Shown here: piece by piece, positions 63,403 to 64,000 of the stretch
How positions within the stretch are numbered: the first letter of the stretch is position 1
Layout: the number at the start of each line of letters is the position of its first letter
Assembly: GCA_026874595.1 (NCBI GenBank)
Contig: JAPPUL010000076.1
Coordinates: 808,001 to 872,000 of the forward strand
Source: Sipunculus nudus
Lineage: Eukaryota; Annelida; Sipuncula; Golfingiida; Sipunculidae
Direction: 5' to 3'
DNA: 64,000 nt
Notes under the pieces: model-generated
What the model was told of the DNA's origin: nothing
Database searches by the model: none
What the model saw: the letters and a program-made list of their open reading frames with translations, nothing else
Position numbers and translations under genes: made by a program

Positions 63403-64000
63403 ATGCCTGGTTCAAGAAGACAAGCAAAGAAGCTTTGTCCAAACATGCCGATATGGATGACAACGTTTGCTGACATGACGACATTGCTATTAACATTTTT
63501 TGTGTTAATGTTTACAGTCTCAGAGATAGATGGATATGAGTTAAAGTTAATATTATCTTCATTTGTAGGGTCGTTTGGCGTGATGGAAGGGGGGCTTACG
63601 TTACAACGTGGGCCACTTGCGGAGATGGGACAGATGGTAGAATCACTGCCTGCCAAAAAAGAACTTAGGAAACTTGATAAGGCATTCCAGGAGGCAGAAC
63701 GTGCCTTTAAATCTCAGTTAACAGCAAGGCAGATAAGAATGTCAAGTGATGAGCGTGGGTTAACTATATCGATACCTGGGCAAACTTATTTTGAGCCTGA
63801 TAGTTGGGAGCTTAGAGAAGAGGGGAAAAAGTTGATGGAGAAGATAGCGCAACTAATATTAAATTTGAAGTTTGACTTAAATTATGATAAACAAGTATTT
63901 ATAGAAGGGCATGCAAGCCTTGAGCCTGATACGATAGAGGGACAAGTGGGAGTATCAAGCATATGGGAGAGAAATTTAGATTTATCAACAAATAGAGCGA
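63403..64000 (+). CDS. motB: Flagellar stator protein MotB, cut by right edge
   Basis: 199 codons visible from ATG 63403 (GGAGATAGCAAG ahead). TM helix has ADMTTLLLTFFVLMF with the proton-carrying Asp24, the number known for spirochaete MotB. A plug-like and linker region follows. The OmpA-like domain begins with FEPDSWELREEG and continues to EGHASLEPDTIEG and NLDLSTNRA at the window end; the family EGHTD core is changed to EGHAS. The C-terminus lies outside. Confidence 0.95.
   Translation, partial: MPGSRRQAKKLCPNMPIWMTTFADMTTLLLTFFVLMFTVSEIDGYELKLILSSFVGSFGVMEGGLTLQRGPLAEMGQMVESLPAKKELRKLDKAFQEAERAFKSQLTARQIRMSSDERGLTISIPGQTYFEPDSWELREEGKKLMEKIAQLILNLKFDLNYDKQVFIEGHASLEPDTIEGQVGVSSIWERNLDLSTNRA

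Overview
The window looks like a low-GC spirochaete (Spirochaetota) chromosome. The strongest evidence is the run from about 50.6 kb to the right edge: flgB-flgC-fliE-fliF-(no fliG)-fliH-fliI-fliJ-orf-flbB-fliK-flgD-flgE-flbD-motA-motB. This is the spirochaete periplasmic-flagellum operon order and includes the collar-type gene flbB. Lipoproteins with loose lipoboxes and the rpmH-rnpA-yidD-yidC-jag-mnmE block fit this. The genus cannot be fixed from sequence alone. A DXP-pathway gene (dxr), a futalosine menaquinone gene (mqnD) and periplasmic nitrate reductase argue against Borrelia.

Left part (1 to about 24.2 kb) is loose and partly decayed. It opens with a frameshifted SNF2-type helicase, a methyltransferase fragment, an oppositely oriented HTH remnant, a beta-helix repeat surface protein broken by two frame changes, and a membrane protein with an in-frame TGA. 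Next comes a respiratory cluster napF-napA-napB-napD without a quinol-oxidising subunit. Then an AlbA_2-domain protein, a beta-barrel-like protein, a lipoprotein, and a TetR-controlled cluster (DUF2141 protein, TetR regulator, CrtI/retinol-saturase-like FAD oxidoreductase). A 180-kDa-class NAD-glutamate dehydrogenase, a nonsense-interrupted HsdR-N-like nuclease, a DinB-like protein and a second lipoprotein of the same family complete it. Intergenic spaces are long and carry two families of interspersed repeats.

Right part (24.2 to 64 kb) is dense and conserved: four tRNAs, trigger factor, a short ArgA-type acetyltransferase, rpmH (missed by ordinary ORF length limits), rnpA, yidD, yidC, jag, mnmE and a soluble CapD/FlaA1-like dehydratase. 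A minus-strand trio follows (LPG-synthase-like flippase, hisC, mqnD), then pyrG, a CBS-less GuaB3-like IMP dehydrogenase and guaA, two related YwqK-like secreted proteins in divergent orientation, a HEAT-repeat protein, dxr, rseP, an M20 peptidase, dedA, and the flagellar operon cut by the right edge inside motB.

Functionally, mqnD (menaquinone) and nap (nitrate reduction) fit together as an anaerobic respiratory chain. GDH and an N-acetylglutamate synthase-like enzyme point to amino-acid use. The flagellar operon powers periplasmic flagella. The most unusual points are a FlgE without any cysteine, with Ser at the position expected to form the spirochaete hook lysinoalanine crosslink; absence of fliG from its usual slot; a short protein in the fliJ-flbB gap that resembles only the N-terminus of flagellar lytic transglycosylases; several independent fresh pseudogenes in the left third; and about ten short tandem duplications of 9-21 bp scattered through the window.
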